NCBI GenBank assembly: GCA_947165895.1
Contig: CAMVCB010000002.1
Span: forward strand, 224,155 to 288,154
Length of the DNA stretch: 64,000 bases
Origin: an uncultured Treponema sp.
GTDB lineage: Bacteria; Spirochaetota; Spirochaetia; Treponematales; Treponemataceae
Direction: 5' to 3'
Below the pieces are notes generated by a model. The model ran no database searches, was not told the origin of the DNA, and saw only the letters and a program-made list of their open reading frames with translations. The position numbers were made by a program, and so were the translations under genes. This document shows positions 8,300-15,408 of this stretch, piece after piece. Positions within the stretch are counted from its first letter, which is position 1. Every line of letters starts with the position of its first letter.

Positions 8300-8667
8300 T
8301 TCTTTTCCTCCTCTTTTTGATGTCTGGCAATGTAATCTTTTCTATAGTCTTTAGCTTTCTTAATCTCTTCCGGCGGTGTTTTTTGAGACTTTTTTCTAAA
8401 TCCGTGTGTAACAATTATTTTGCTTCCAACAAAGAAGAAATACAAATTTCTTACAATATTGCTGCCTTGTTTTGTTCTAAGTTCAAAAATCCCGTCATCA
8501 AGATGTTCTGAATATGGCAGACGAAGTTCAGTTCCCTTTTCTTCCAGAAGATTTAAATCACGAAATGCCTTAGCTCTGAGTTTAATTTCAAGAGAATTTA
8601 GAAATTCAAGGCAAGGAATATCTCCTGATTTAGTCTCATAGAATTCCACTGTAAACTTATTTGCCAT
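8296..8667 (-). CDS. HigB/Gp49-like toxin of the RelE fold
   Basis: A 123-residue protein resembling phage-derived Gp49/HigB toxins, which are ribosome-dependent or free mRNA interferases. Visible family features are VEFYETKSGDIPCLEFLNSL at the N-terminus, a central LPYSEHLDDGIFELRTK strand-turn, then RNLYFFFVGSKIIVTHGFRKKSQKTP with the basic C-terminal segment and PPEEIKKAKDYRKDY. It is co-directional with and overlaps the antitoxin. The promoter should lie just upstream, in the AT-rich 8668-8715 gap. Confidence 0.85.
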   Translation of the reverse strand: MANKFTVEFYETKSGDIPCLEFLNSLEIKLRAKAFRDLNLLEEKGTELRLPYSEHLDDGIFELRTKQGSNIVRNLYFFFVGSKIIVTHGFRKKSQKTPPEEIKKAKDYRKDYIARHQKEEEKK

Positions 8668-8715
8668 AATTATATTTTATGGGATAAAACCTATATTTGT
8701 CAATATTAAATAAAA

Positions 8716-9072
8716 TTACTTCCCAATTTTCACAATTAAATCTCTAAGTGATGTTCTTACATCTGGAGAAAGTTTTTCTATTGCAGTGATTATATCCTTA
8801 TTTTTACGGTATAAAAATTGTTCTTGTTTTATTTGCGCTTTTGCTGTTTGAATTGAAGAATTGTATTCATTATTTCCGAAAACCAAATATTCTAAAGGTG
8901 TGTCCAGTTTTTCTGCAATTTTTAGGGCGATGTCGGCACTTGGAATGCTGCCTAAAGCTTCGCCGTTATGAATGCTTGAATAAGATATTCCGATTTGAGC
9001 TGCAAATTCTTTTCGGGAAATATCCTGTTTTTCAAGAAGGTCTAAAACTCTACCCCAGAAATTATCATTCAT
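8716..9072 (-). CDS. XRE-family transcriptional regulator
   Basis: A 118-residue protein with an N-terminal helix-turn-helix (ISRKEFAAQIGISYSSIH, then ADIALKIAEKLDTPLEYLVFG) and a C-terminal helical tail that may dimerise. It is transcribed divergently from the run of small exported proteins starting near 9164. An inverted repeat in the shared gap (9115-9131) is a plausible operator. The arrangement suggests that it controls that operon, itself, or both. It is not part of the HigBA pair, since a 48-base gap separates them. Confidence 0.8.
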   Translation of the reverse strand: MNDNFWGRVLDLLEKQDISRKEFAAQIGISYSSIHNGEALGSIPSADIALKIAEKLDTPLEYLVFGNNEYNSSIQTAKAQIKQEQFLYRKNKDIITAIEKLSPDVRTSLRDLIVKIGK

Positions 9073-9114
9073 AAGTATAATAATACAATTATGTTTTAAA
9101 ATCTTCTTAAATTT

Positions 9115-9131
9115 GATAATAATATATTATC
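9115..9131. promoter_or_regulatory. Candidate operator between the XRE regulator and the exported-protein operon
   Basis: Perfect inverted repeat GATAATA-ATA-TATTATC in a very AT-rich divergent intergenic region. A TATAAT at 9135-9140 follows immediately on the plus strand, so a bound regulator would cover the promoter. AT-rich sequence makes chance palindromes common, so the call is tentative. Confidence 0.35.
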
Positions 9132-9163
9132 ATGATATAATTATATTATAAAAGAGGTGATGT

Positions 9164-9199
9164 ATGGATAAACTAATTGCTTGGCGGGCATATTTTTGA
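9164..9199 (+). CDS. Eleven-residue mini-ORF with a strong ribosome-binding site
   Basis: ATG at 9164 preceded by AAAGAGG (9151-9157) at ideal spacing and by TATAAT at 9135-9140. It encodes MDKLIAWRAYF and stops at 9197-9199, 15 bases before the first exported protein. It could be a leader peptide coupling translation to the operon, or a remnant of a truncated gene. No homologue is recognised. Confidence 0.35.
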   Translation: MDKLIAWRAYF

Positions 9200-9214
9200 T
9201 TAGTAGGTTTGTAT

Positions 9215-9574
9215 ATGAAAAAACGAAGTGTTTTATTAATAATATTTTTTATTTTTAGTGCATATCTATTTTCTGAAAGTATGTATTACTATGGGAATGG
9301 ATTTTCTAGTGCTGAATATAAAGGTACAACATCAACTGTAAGAGCATATAATCTTTGGCAATATCAAAAACAGCGTGCTCATGCAAGGTTATATAAAGTT
9401 GAAAAGCTGACGGAAGAAGAACGTACTTTTCTGTGGGGCGCATTAAAAAAATATGATTATCGTTATGGCGAGGTATATTTCATTTTGATTTCTCCAAGTG
9501 CTTTTCAACAGATATTTATTTATGCGGAAATACAAAAAGATAAATCTCTTTCATGGTATGGTTGGAGAAATTAA
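9215..9574 (+). CDS. Small exported protein, tandem family member 1
   Basis: A 119-residue protein with a signal peptide (KKR followed by a hydrophobic core ending near LFSES). The mature part has the family pattern also seen in the next two genes: a Tyr/Gly-rich start, A-E-Y-K-G-T-T-S-T-V, then LTEEERTFLWGALKKYDYRYGEVYFIL and a short aromatic tail (SWYGWRN). No known domain is recognised. The ATG at 9215 is chosen because it follows GTAGG by seven bases; an in-frame TTG at 9209 is less likely. It is the first full gene of a five-gene co-directional run. Confidence 0.7.
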   Translation: MKKRSVLLIIFFIFSAYLFSESMYYYGNGFSSAEYKGTTSTVRAYNLWQYQKQRAHARLYKVEKLTEEERTFLWGALKKYDYRYGEVYFILISPSAFQQIFIYAEIQKDKSLSWYGWRN

Positions 9575-9599
9575 TTATTATAAGTAAAAGGAACGAGAT

Positions 9600-10001
9600 A
9601 TGAAAATTAAAAAAATAATATTTATTTTTGTATTGTTTATAGGTTTACTTATATCTATAAGTGCTACTGATATAAGATTTCACTCTGATTCGGGAAACGG
9701 ATGGTATGGATATTCAGGTGCAGATTATGTTGGAACAACAAAAACTGTTAATCCAAGCCAATTTGCAGAAGAAGCTGAAAACCGTGCTGCAAGATATTTT
9801 AGAATAGTACGTTATTGCGAAAAACTTTCAAGACAGGAAAATTTCTTGCTTTGGTCGGCATTGAATCAATATAACTATTCTAACAATGAAGTGTACTCTG
9901 TAATTATACAACAAGGTGACGAATGTTTGAATCTCATTGTTGTTATTAAAGATAATGGAAATAGTTGTGATTGGTATGGCGGTGCTTATTGGAGATATTA
10001 A
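9600..10001 (+). CDS. Small exported protein, tandem family member 2
   Basis: A 133-residue paralogue of its neighbours with an N-terminal signal peptide ending near SISATD. The shared core is YSGADYVGTTKTV, then a Glu/Arg-rich helix, LSRQENFLLWSALNQYNYSNNEVYSVII, and a C-terminal WYGGAYWRY. The conserved G-A-(D/N)-(Y/F)-V-G-T motif and the LWSAL/GEVY block are the best markers of the family. AAGGAACGAG precedes the ATG. Function is unknown; an envelope or secreted location is inferred from the signal peptide. Confidence 0.7.
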   Translation: MKIKKIIFIFVLFIGLLISISATDIRFHSDSGNGWYGYSGADYVGTTKTVNPSQFAEEAENRAARYFRIVRYCEKLSRQENFLLWSALNQYNYSNNEVYSVIIQQGDECLNLIVVIKDNGNSCDWYGGAYWRY

Positions 10002-10023
10002 ATTAAAATTAGGAGTATTCTAT

Positions 10024-10431
10024 ATGAAATTAAGAAAGATTTTTTTATTTACATTGTTTTTCTTTTTTACACTTAATTCAATTTTTGCAGCAAAAATTTA
10101 CGAAGATAGAATAAAGGGGTACTCTGGTGCTTCTGGTGCAAACTTTGTTGGAACTAATAAAGATTACTCTTTTGATACGCTTTGCGAGTTCAGGGAAAAT
10201 AGCCTTAGAGAAGAAAATAATTTTGGAGGAATTCGGAAAAAATTGACGGAAGAAGAATTTTTCCTTGTAGAGTCAGCGTTGGGTGAATATTCAGTTAAAA
10301 AAGGTGAAATATATGAAGTTATCGTTGTACTTTCGAGAAAAGCGAATAAGGTATTGTACGTAGAGGTTGAAATAGCTAATGCAAAAAAAGGTGGCTATTA
10401 TTATGTAGCCTTAGAATCGATTCGAGGATGA
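10024..10431 (+). CDS. Small exported protein, tandem family member 3
   Basis: A 135-residue protein with a signal peptide (KLRKIFLFTLFFFFTL, cleavage near IFAA). It shares ASGANFVGTNKD, then KLTEEEFFLVESALGEYSVKKGEIYEVIVVLS, with the two preceding genes, but lacks the Trp-rich tail. The ATG at 10024 has AGGAG eight bases upstream, so the longer open frame from 9937 is not used. It is the most diverged of the three copies, consistent with tandem duplication followed by drift. Confidence 0.7.
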   Translation: MKLRKIFLFTLFFFFTLNSIFAAKIYEDRIKGYSGASGANFVGTNKDYSFDTLCEFRENSLREENNFGGIRKKLTEEEFFLVESALGEYSVKKGEIYEVIVVLSRKANKVLYVEVEIANAKKGGYYYVALESIRG

Positions 10432-10434
10432 TAA

Positions 10435-10947
10435 ATGAAAAGACTTTTTGCTTTAATTTTCCTTTTATTTTTAATCTCTTTTTCCTTCGCACAGGAAATT
10501 ACCTCAAAACTCTTGTATCGCACTGGAGTTTACGGGCAGACTTTTGAACTTGCAGAATATACTGACGGGAATAATTGCCGGCTTTTGCTTTATATGAATG
10601 ATAATATGAGTAAACAGGTGCAAACTTATGATTCATCAATGCAGACTGTTTATTGTATCTGGTCAGAATGGTTTTTAAGTCCGGGAGAGTATTCAAAGGC
10701 GATAGAAGCAAGCAAAAAATTTTTTGATACTGATTTGAATTACATTTATCTTTCGGATATGAAGGATATTTGTGATATTGCACCCTGCTGTAAATCAACG
10801 GATTACAGAATAAAACAGTGGAACAATAGCAAGCAGAAATATATCTATATCGAATACGAATGTTCGGATTTGGAGCTTTTGTTTGAAATAGCAAGATTTT
10901 ATAACGCAAAAGGCCGCGATTACGTTTTTGAAAAATATATAAAATAA
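10435..10947 (+). CDS. Exported protein of unknown function
   Basis: A 170-residue protein with a clear signal peptide (KRLFALIFLLFLISFSFAQ). The mature part is not obviously related to the tandem family. It has a predicted beta-rich first half (LLYRTGVYGQTFELAEYTDGNNCRLLLYMND) and contains four Cys (CIW, DICDIAPCC), which could form disulfides. It starts three bases after the preceding stop, with GAGGA at the end of that gene, so the genes are probably co-translated. No family is recognised. Confidence 0.65.
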   Translation: MKRLFALIFLLFLISFSFAQEITSKLLYRTGVYGQTFELAEYTDGNNCRLLLYMNDNMSKQVQTYDSSMQTVYCIWSEWFLSPGEYSKAIEASKKFFDTDLNYIYLSDMKDICDIAPCCKSTDYRIKQWNNSKQKYIYIEYECSDLELLFEIARFYNAKGRDYVFEKYIK

Positions 10948-10952
10948 TTTCT

Positions 10953-11495
10953 ATGAATATCCATAGGATTCAGAGTTTAATTTCTATTGTTCTTTCTAGT
11001 GTAATTTTTTGTTTAAGCTTTTATGCCTACTTTTTTGTATTTCCCTGGGAATTCGCTAAAGCCTGCTTTTCTGAACATCATGATTTTACGGAGAAATATA
11101 ACAAAATTAATTCTGAGCTGAATTCTCGAATAACTTATGTAATGAATTTCGTACATGATAATATCTATGATTTAAATGATGACGGAAAAGAAAATTGCAT
11201 GGATTATTCCATCCTTTTTAAGCTGGTCTGGGATGAAAAGTATCCGGAATTAAAATCTGAATGTGAAATTGTACATAATCTCAGACCTGGAAAAATGAAT
11301 CATCTTTTTATTCGTGTGACTGATGGAAAGTCTGAAGATATAGAAATTGAGCCATGGGCTTATAATCCGAAGTTGTACCTGATGGAAGATAACTGGATTA
11401 AAGTTTATAAACCTGAATTTAATATTTATGGTGAAACAGATTTATGGCTGGAAGAAATAAAAGTTCCTTTTAGTCTGGGAGTTTCGAATAAATAG
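10953..11495 (+). CDS. Membrane-anchored protein, possibly transglutaminase-like
   Basis: A 180-residue protein with one N-terminal membrane segment (LISIVLSSVIFCLSFYAYFFVF) and an extracytoplasmic domain. A Cys-His-Glu series, ENCMDYSILFKLVW, then KMNHLFIRV, then IEIEPWAYNP, has the order and spacing of the papain/transglutaminase-like triad, in which Cys starts a helix and His starts a strand. This is a pattern match, not a firm family assignment. It is last in the run of exported proteins. It could act on them or on peptidoglycan or protein cross-links. Confidence 0.55.
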   Translation: MNIHRIQSLISIVLSSVIFCLSFYAYFFVFPWEFAKACFSEHHDFTEKYNKINSELNSRITYVMNFVHDNIYDLNDDGKENCMDYSILFKLVWDEKYPELKSECEIVHNLRPGKMNHLFIRVTDGKSEDIEIEPWAYNPKLYLMEDNWIKVYKPEFNIYGETDLWLEEIKVPFSLGVSNK

Positions 11496-11684
11496 TTGCA
11501 GGGGGCACCGTGCCGAGCGTGGAGGGGCGCGGAGCGCGTGCGAAGCACCGAACGTAGTGGAGCCCGGAAGGCGACTTGGAAGGTGGAACTGCACCCAAAT
11601 TTTAAATGAAATTGTGTGAGCCGGTGCCTTAAACTGCGAACTTGCGAAGCAAGGTCGTGGAAACGCCTAAGTAAACTTACGCTT
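11496..11684. repeat. GC-rich folded intergenic element A
   Basis: No ORF is seen. GGCACCG (11504-11510) pairs with CGGTGCC (11622-11628). Two short hairpins have the form stem-GAA-stem: GTGC-GAA-GCAC near 11538-11548 and CTTGC-GAA-GCAAG at 11641-11653. Both contain GCGAAGC, known as an unusually stable single-stranded DNA mini-hairpin. GGAAACGCC (11659-11667) pairs with GGCGTTTCC (11701-11709) inside the end of metA and may act as its terminator. The GC content stands out sharply against the AT-rich genes to the left. Confidence 0.6.
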
Positions 11685-12593
11685 TTAGATAAAGTTAAAC
11701 GGCGTTTCCTGGTAAACATAATAATTCAGCCAGTTTGAGTAGAAGAGATGGGCTGTGCTGCGCCAGTAGCTGGAAGGCATTCGGTTGGCGTTGTTGAGAG
11801 GGAAGTAGTTCTTTGGAAGGGGAACGTCCATGCCCTTGTCGATATCGCGGTAGTACTCGCCGGCCAGAGTCATTGTATCGTATTCCAGGTGGCCGGTCAT
11901 GAAGATTTCGCGGTTGTCGTTGGATTTGATGATTGAAACTCCGGCTTCTGCTCCTTCTGCCAGAATTGTGAGGTTCGGATTTTTGAGGACGTCTTCCCTG
12001 CAGAGGGTTGTGTGGCGGGACTGAGGAATGGGGAAGGTGTCGTCAAAGCCGCGGAGAAGGGGCTCTGCTTCAGTGCAACGGTGGTTCATGAAAACGCCGG
12101 AAAGTTTGCGGTCGAGACCGTGTTTCTGGATTCCGTAAAGGTGGTAAAGGCCGGCAAAGCTTCCCCAGCAGACATAAAGTGTTGAGAAAACGTTTGTTCT
12201 GGCGTAATCCATAATTGAACAGAGCTCTTTCCAGTAATCAACTTCTTCAAATTCCAGCTGTTCGACCGGAGCTCCTGTAATAATCATGCCGTCGTACTTA
12301 TTTTTAAAAAGTTCACTTGACGGAATGTAAAACTTATCCAGGTAGGATTCGTCTGTGTTTTTGCTTTCGTGATTTTCCATGCGGACCAGGGAAATTTCGA
12401 CCTGTAGAGGTGAGTTTCCTAAAAGGCGGAGGAGCTGAGTTTCTGTAACTTCCTTAGTCGGCATCAGATTTACGATTGCGATTTTAAGCGGGCGGATATC
12501 CTGATTGGCAGCGCGTTTTTCTGTCATTACGAAGATGTTTTCTTTTTCCAGTGTGCGTACAGCCGGCAAATCTGAGTTAACTTTAATAGGCAT
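11685..12593 (-). CDS. metA: Homoserine O-acyltransferase, probably acetyl-CoA specific
   Basis: Acylates homoserine in methionine synthesis. The 302-residue protein fits MetA: NLMPTKEVTETQLLRLLGN, Cys142 as nucleophile in VCWGSFAGLYHLYGI, and His235/Glu237 in MTGHLEYDT. Residue 111 is Glu (GAPVEQLEFEEV). In characterised MetA enzymes Glu at this site goes with acetyl-CoA use and Gly with succinyl-CoA, so the product is predicted to be O-acetylhomoserine despite the usual succinyltransferase label. The usual CWGAQA is CWGSFA here. A GGGGAG ribosome-binding site precedes the ATG. No SAM riboswitch was recognised upstream. Confidence 0.93.
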   Translation of the reverse strand: MPIKVNSDLPAVRTLEKENIFVMTEKRAANQDIRPLKIAIVNLMPTKEVTETQLLRLLGNSPLQVEISLVRMENHESKNTDESYLDKFYIPSSELFKNKYDGMIITGAPVEQLEFEEVDYWKELCSIMDYARTNVFSTLYVCWGSFAGLYHLYGIQKHGLDRKLSGVFMNHRCTEAEPLLRGFDDTFPIPQSRHTTLCREDVLKNPNLTILAEGAEAGVSIIKSNDNREIFMTGHLEYDTMTLAGEYYRDIDKGMDVPLPKNYFPLNNANRMPSSYWRSTAHLFYSNWLNYYVYQETPFNFI

Positions 12594-12636
12594 AATATGG
12601 CTCCCCTGTATTTAGGAAATATTTTTATCTTGTAGG

Positions 12637-12776
12637 AAAAAAATGCGTAGCAAGGTTCGGGATTTGTGAAGCATTGAAGGCGATAAGGAAAAATACAACG
12701 CGGTGTTCTGATTCAGAGCGAAGCGTCGAGCCTTCTCGGCAGAGCAAATTGCGGTTCTCTGCGAAAGCATTTTTTT
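12637..12776. repeat. Folded intergenic element B
   Basis: Outer arms AAAAAAATGC (12637-12646) and GCATTTTTTT (12767-12776) enclose about 120 bases. The interior contains a hairpin GCAGAG/CTCTGC (12739-12762) and a GCGAAGC motif like element A. The T-rich right arm could end plus-strand readthrough, and the A-rich left arm could do the same for the opposite strand. No ORF is seen. Confidence 0.5.
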
Positions 12777-12817
12777 AATACTTAGGTAAACTTATACCAT
12801 AATTTCAAAAATCTTGC

Positions 12818-12823
12818 TATAAT
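12818..12823 (+). promoter_or_regulatory. -10 box for a leaderless transcript
   Basis: A perfect TATAAT ends seven bases before the ATG at 12831, and no Shine-Dalgarno intervenes. Transcription should start at or next to the start codon. Confidence 0.6.
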
Positions 12824-12830
12824 ATGCCTT

Positions 12831-13838
12831 ATGGAAAAGGAATATCAGAACGACAGAAAAGCCGCTGTTAAAAAACTTAAACTTCTTGCCTATAACGGAA
12901 AAAATGATGTTGAAACTTTCAGGAAGAAGATGGATGCTGCTTTTTCTACGGTTTTCCTTCCAAACGGGGTTGAACGCAGTGATTATAAATACGGCAACAT
13001 AAGCTGTGAAGTTCTTTCTCCGGAAATTTATGCTTCCAACCGGGTAATGCTTTACCTTCACGGGGGCTCTTTTGTGGGCGGCAGTCTTGCGGCATACAGG
13101 AGTTTCTGTGCTTCTCTGGCAACCAAGTGTTTTTGTCGTGTTATTGTGCCGGATTTTCGTCTTGCCCCTGATTCACCCTATCCTGCGGCAAATGAGGATA
13201 TTCAGTCGGTTTTCCGAGCCTTATATACAGAAGAGCAGATTGCCTGTTCCCTCAATGCAGAAAAAGGAACTGCGGCTGCTCAGTCTGAAATTATTATTGC
13301 GGCTGACGGTTCTGCGGCTCCTCTTGCCTGTTCTCTGATTTTTAATCTTCGCGAGAGATACCGGGCAAACATTAAAAAGGTGATTTTATTTTCTCCATGG
13401 CTTGATATTTCGACTACATCACCTCTTTTAACTTCAAAAAAACTGAATGATGAGATTTTTACTCCTGAAGTTTTTAAGAAGTGCAGCACAATTTATACTT
13501 ATGAATCAAACACTCAGAATCCTCTTGTTTCTCCGCTTTATGCTTCTAAAGAGGATTTAGTAAATTTTCCTCCTCTAATCATTCAGATGGGGGAAAAAGA
13601 AGTTCTTCTGGATAATGCCCGGGAGTTTGCAAAAAAAGTTTCGGAAGCAGGAAATGAATGTCAGCTTGATGTCTGGCCTGAAATGATGTTTATGTTCCAG
13701 ATGGCAGACGAATATCTTCACGAATCACATCTTGCCCTTGACCGCATTGGAAAACTGATTACAGGTGGTGCCAGCCTGCAGCGTCAGAAATTTGAAAACA
13801 AGCCTAAGCTGGAACGCGGTCTTAACAGCGAAGCTTAG
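12831..13838 (+). CDS. HSL-type alpha/beta hydrolase fold with a replaced catalytic triad
   Basis: The 335-residue protein has the hormone-sensitive-lipase-like layout: oxyanion-hole HGGSFVGGS at residues 77-85, FRLAPDSPYPAANED at 109-123, and a C-terminal strand PPLIIQMGEKEVLLDNA. The nucleophile elbow, normally GDSAGG, reads ADGSAA (158-163), placing Gly160 at the Ser position with Ser161 next to it. The catalytic His site in WPEMMFMFQ is Phe287, and the acidic residue is Glu257 rather than Asp. Unless Ser161 and another His take over, the protein is probably catalytically inactive. A TATAAT lies just before the ATG. A U32 gene follows 23 bases downstream. Confidence 0.8.
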   Translation: MEKEYQNDRKAAVKKLKLLAYNGKNDVETFRKKMDAAFSTVFLPNGVERSDYKYGNISCEVLSPEIYASNRVMLYLHGGSFVGGSLAAYRSFCASLATKCFCRVIVPDFRLAPDSPYPAANEDIQSVFRALYTEEQIACSLNAEKGTAAAQSEIIIAADGSAAPLACSLIFNLRERYRANIKKVILFSPWLDISTTSPLLTSKKLNDEIFTPEVFKKCSTIYTYESNTQNPLVSPLYASKEDLVNFPPLIIQMGEKEVLLDNAREFAKKVSEAGNECQLDVWPEMMFMFQMADEYLHESHLALDRIGKLITGGASLQRQKFENKPKLERGLNSEA

Positions 13839-13861
13839 ATTTTAAAGGAGTCGTTACGTTT

Positions 13862-15382
13862 ATGAGTATGGAATTATTGTCTCCTGCGGGAAATGTTGAA
13901 AAATTAGCCTATGCCTATGCTTACGGTGCTGATGCCGCTTATATCGGATTAAAAAAATTTTCTCTTCGGGTAAAGGCTGATAATTTTTATGAGGATGAGT
14001 ATAAAAAGGTTGTAGAACTCAAGCAACGTTATCCGGGAAAACGCCTTCACTGTGCCCTCAACATTTCTTTTCATGATGAAGAAATTGATAATCTTCGTGC
14101 TAATATTGATTATTTCCGCCAGTATCCTATAGATGCCTTTATCGTTCAGGATATTGGAATTGTGCCTTTGCTTCAGAAGGAATTTCCTAATGCGGAGCTG
14201 CATCTGTCTACCCAGGCTTCCTGCGTGAACTCCGAAGCAGTAAAAATGTACAAATCAATCGGATTTAAACGCGTAGTTTTAGGTCGCGAAATTTCTCTGG
14301 CTCAGATTAAGCGCATAAAAGATGCCGTTCCTGACATGGAACTTGAAACTTTTGTTCACGGTGCCATGTGTATTGCCTATGCAGGCCGCTGTCTTATGAG
14401 TGCCTATCTTACAGGCCGTTCTGCCCAGAGCGGATTTTGCAGTCATACCTGCCGCTGGAACTTTAAGCTGAGTGAAAACGGAAGAGCCGGGGCTGACGAC
14501 GGAAGGGGAGACGGTGCTCCACATATTTTATCAGCAGAAGAAGCAAGAGCCCTTGCCCAAAGCGGAAAGCTTTTGATAGAAGAAGAGCAGAGAAAGGGAG
14601 AATACTTTCCGATTTTTGAAGGTGATGATTTTACCGCAATTCTTTCTTCTAAAGACATCAATATGATTAATCACCTTGCGGATATGAAGGCTGCCGGTCT
14701 TGATTCATTAAAAATTGAAGGCCGCATGAAGAGTACCTACTATGTTGCCATGGTAACCCGCGCTTACCGCAAGGCTCTGGACGCCCTGGAAGGAAAAATT
14801 ACTGCTGAAGAAGCCGCTCCTTATATTGCGGAGCTTGAAAATGTAAGTCACCGCGAAAGTACGACAGGTTTTTACTATAATAAAGCCGATGCCGACAAAA
14901 CTACCAGCGGGGCCAGCGACAGTAAATATCAGCTTGCGGCTCAGATGGGAGCAGAAATTACCGGTGCTTCTTTTGATGCAATCTATAATGAAGGTCAGAA
15001 GCGATGGCGCGAAAACGAAGAGCTGCTTGCCTCAATGCACCCGGATGCCCGCCAGGCCCGCCTTAAGGATTACGAAATTCACCCTGACCGCCGCATTCTT
15101 CCTTTTGAAAAAAAAGAGGGCTGGCACCTTTACGAGTGTACTGCAATGAACAAAATTAATGCGGCTGACGAAATTGAGTTTGTTTCGCCCTCTTTCTGCA
15201 ATCTTTGTGTAAAAGCTGATGAATGGGAACTTATTTCCAGTGAAACAGGATTAAAACTCAACTGGGTTTGTGACAGTCACCCCTGCGTAATCTACACAAA
15301 ATACGAGCTTCCGCCGGCAACACTTCTTCGCACTCTGGATCCTGATTATATTGAAGGAAAAATTCGCGACAATGGCCGGTAA
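13862..15382 (+). CDS. Peptidase U32-family protein
   Basis: A 506-residue U32 protein (MELLSPAGNVEKLAYAYAYGADAAYIGLKKFSLR at the N-terminus). The four-cysteine core is present: HGAMCIAYAGRCLMSAYLTGR, then GFCSHTCRW. Characterised relatives such as TrhP and RlhA hydroxylate uridine or cytidine in tRNA or 23S rRNA rather than acting as proteases, so an RNA-hydroxylation role is likely. A Gly/Asp-rich loop (GRAGADDGRGDGAPH) is inserted after the cysteine core. AAAGGAG at 13844-13850 fixes the ATG at 13862 rather than 13868. The gene is probably co-transcribed with the hydrolase-like gene upstream. Confidence 0.9.
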   Translation: MSMELLSPAGNVEKLAYAYAYGADAAYIGLKKFSLRVKADNFYEDEYKKVVELKQRYPGKRLHCALNISFHDEEIDNLRANIDYFRQYPIDAFIVQDIGIVPLLQKEFPNAELHLSTQASCVNSEAVKMYKSIGFKRVVLGREISLAQIKRIKDAVPDMELETFVHGAMCIAYAGRCLMSAYLTGRSAQSGFCSHTCRWNFKLSENGRAGADDGRGDGAPHILSAEEARALAQSGKLLIEEEQRKGEYFPIFEGDDFTAILSSKDINMINHLADMKAAGLDSLKIEGRMKSTYYVAMVTRAYRKALDALEGKITAEEAAPYIAELENVSHRESTTGFYYNKADADKTTSGASDSKYQLAAQMGAEITGASFDAIYNEGQKRWRENEELLASMHPDARQARLKDYEIHPDRRILPFEKKEGWHLYECTAMNKINAADEIEFVSPSFCNLCVKADEWELISSETGLKLNWVCDSHPCVIYTKYELPPATLLRTLDPDYIEGKIRDNGR

Positions 15383-15408
15383 GTGGTTTATAATACATTG
15401 TTAGGATT

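Noticed and set aside
8006..9072. Prophage remnant
   Set aside because: The toxin is of a phage-derived family and an XRE regulator is present, but there are no integrase, structural or replication genes.
12594..12830. SAM riboswitch or other riboswitch at metA
   Set aside because: The folded element B is present, but none of the conserved SAM-I core sequences was recognised, and it lies far from the metA ribosome-binding site.
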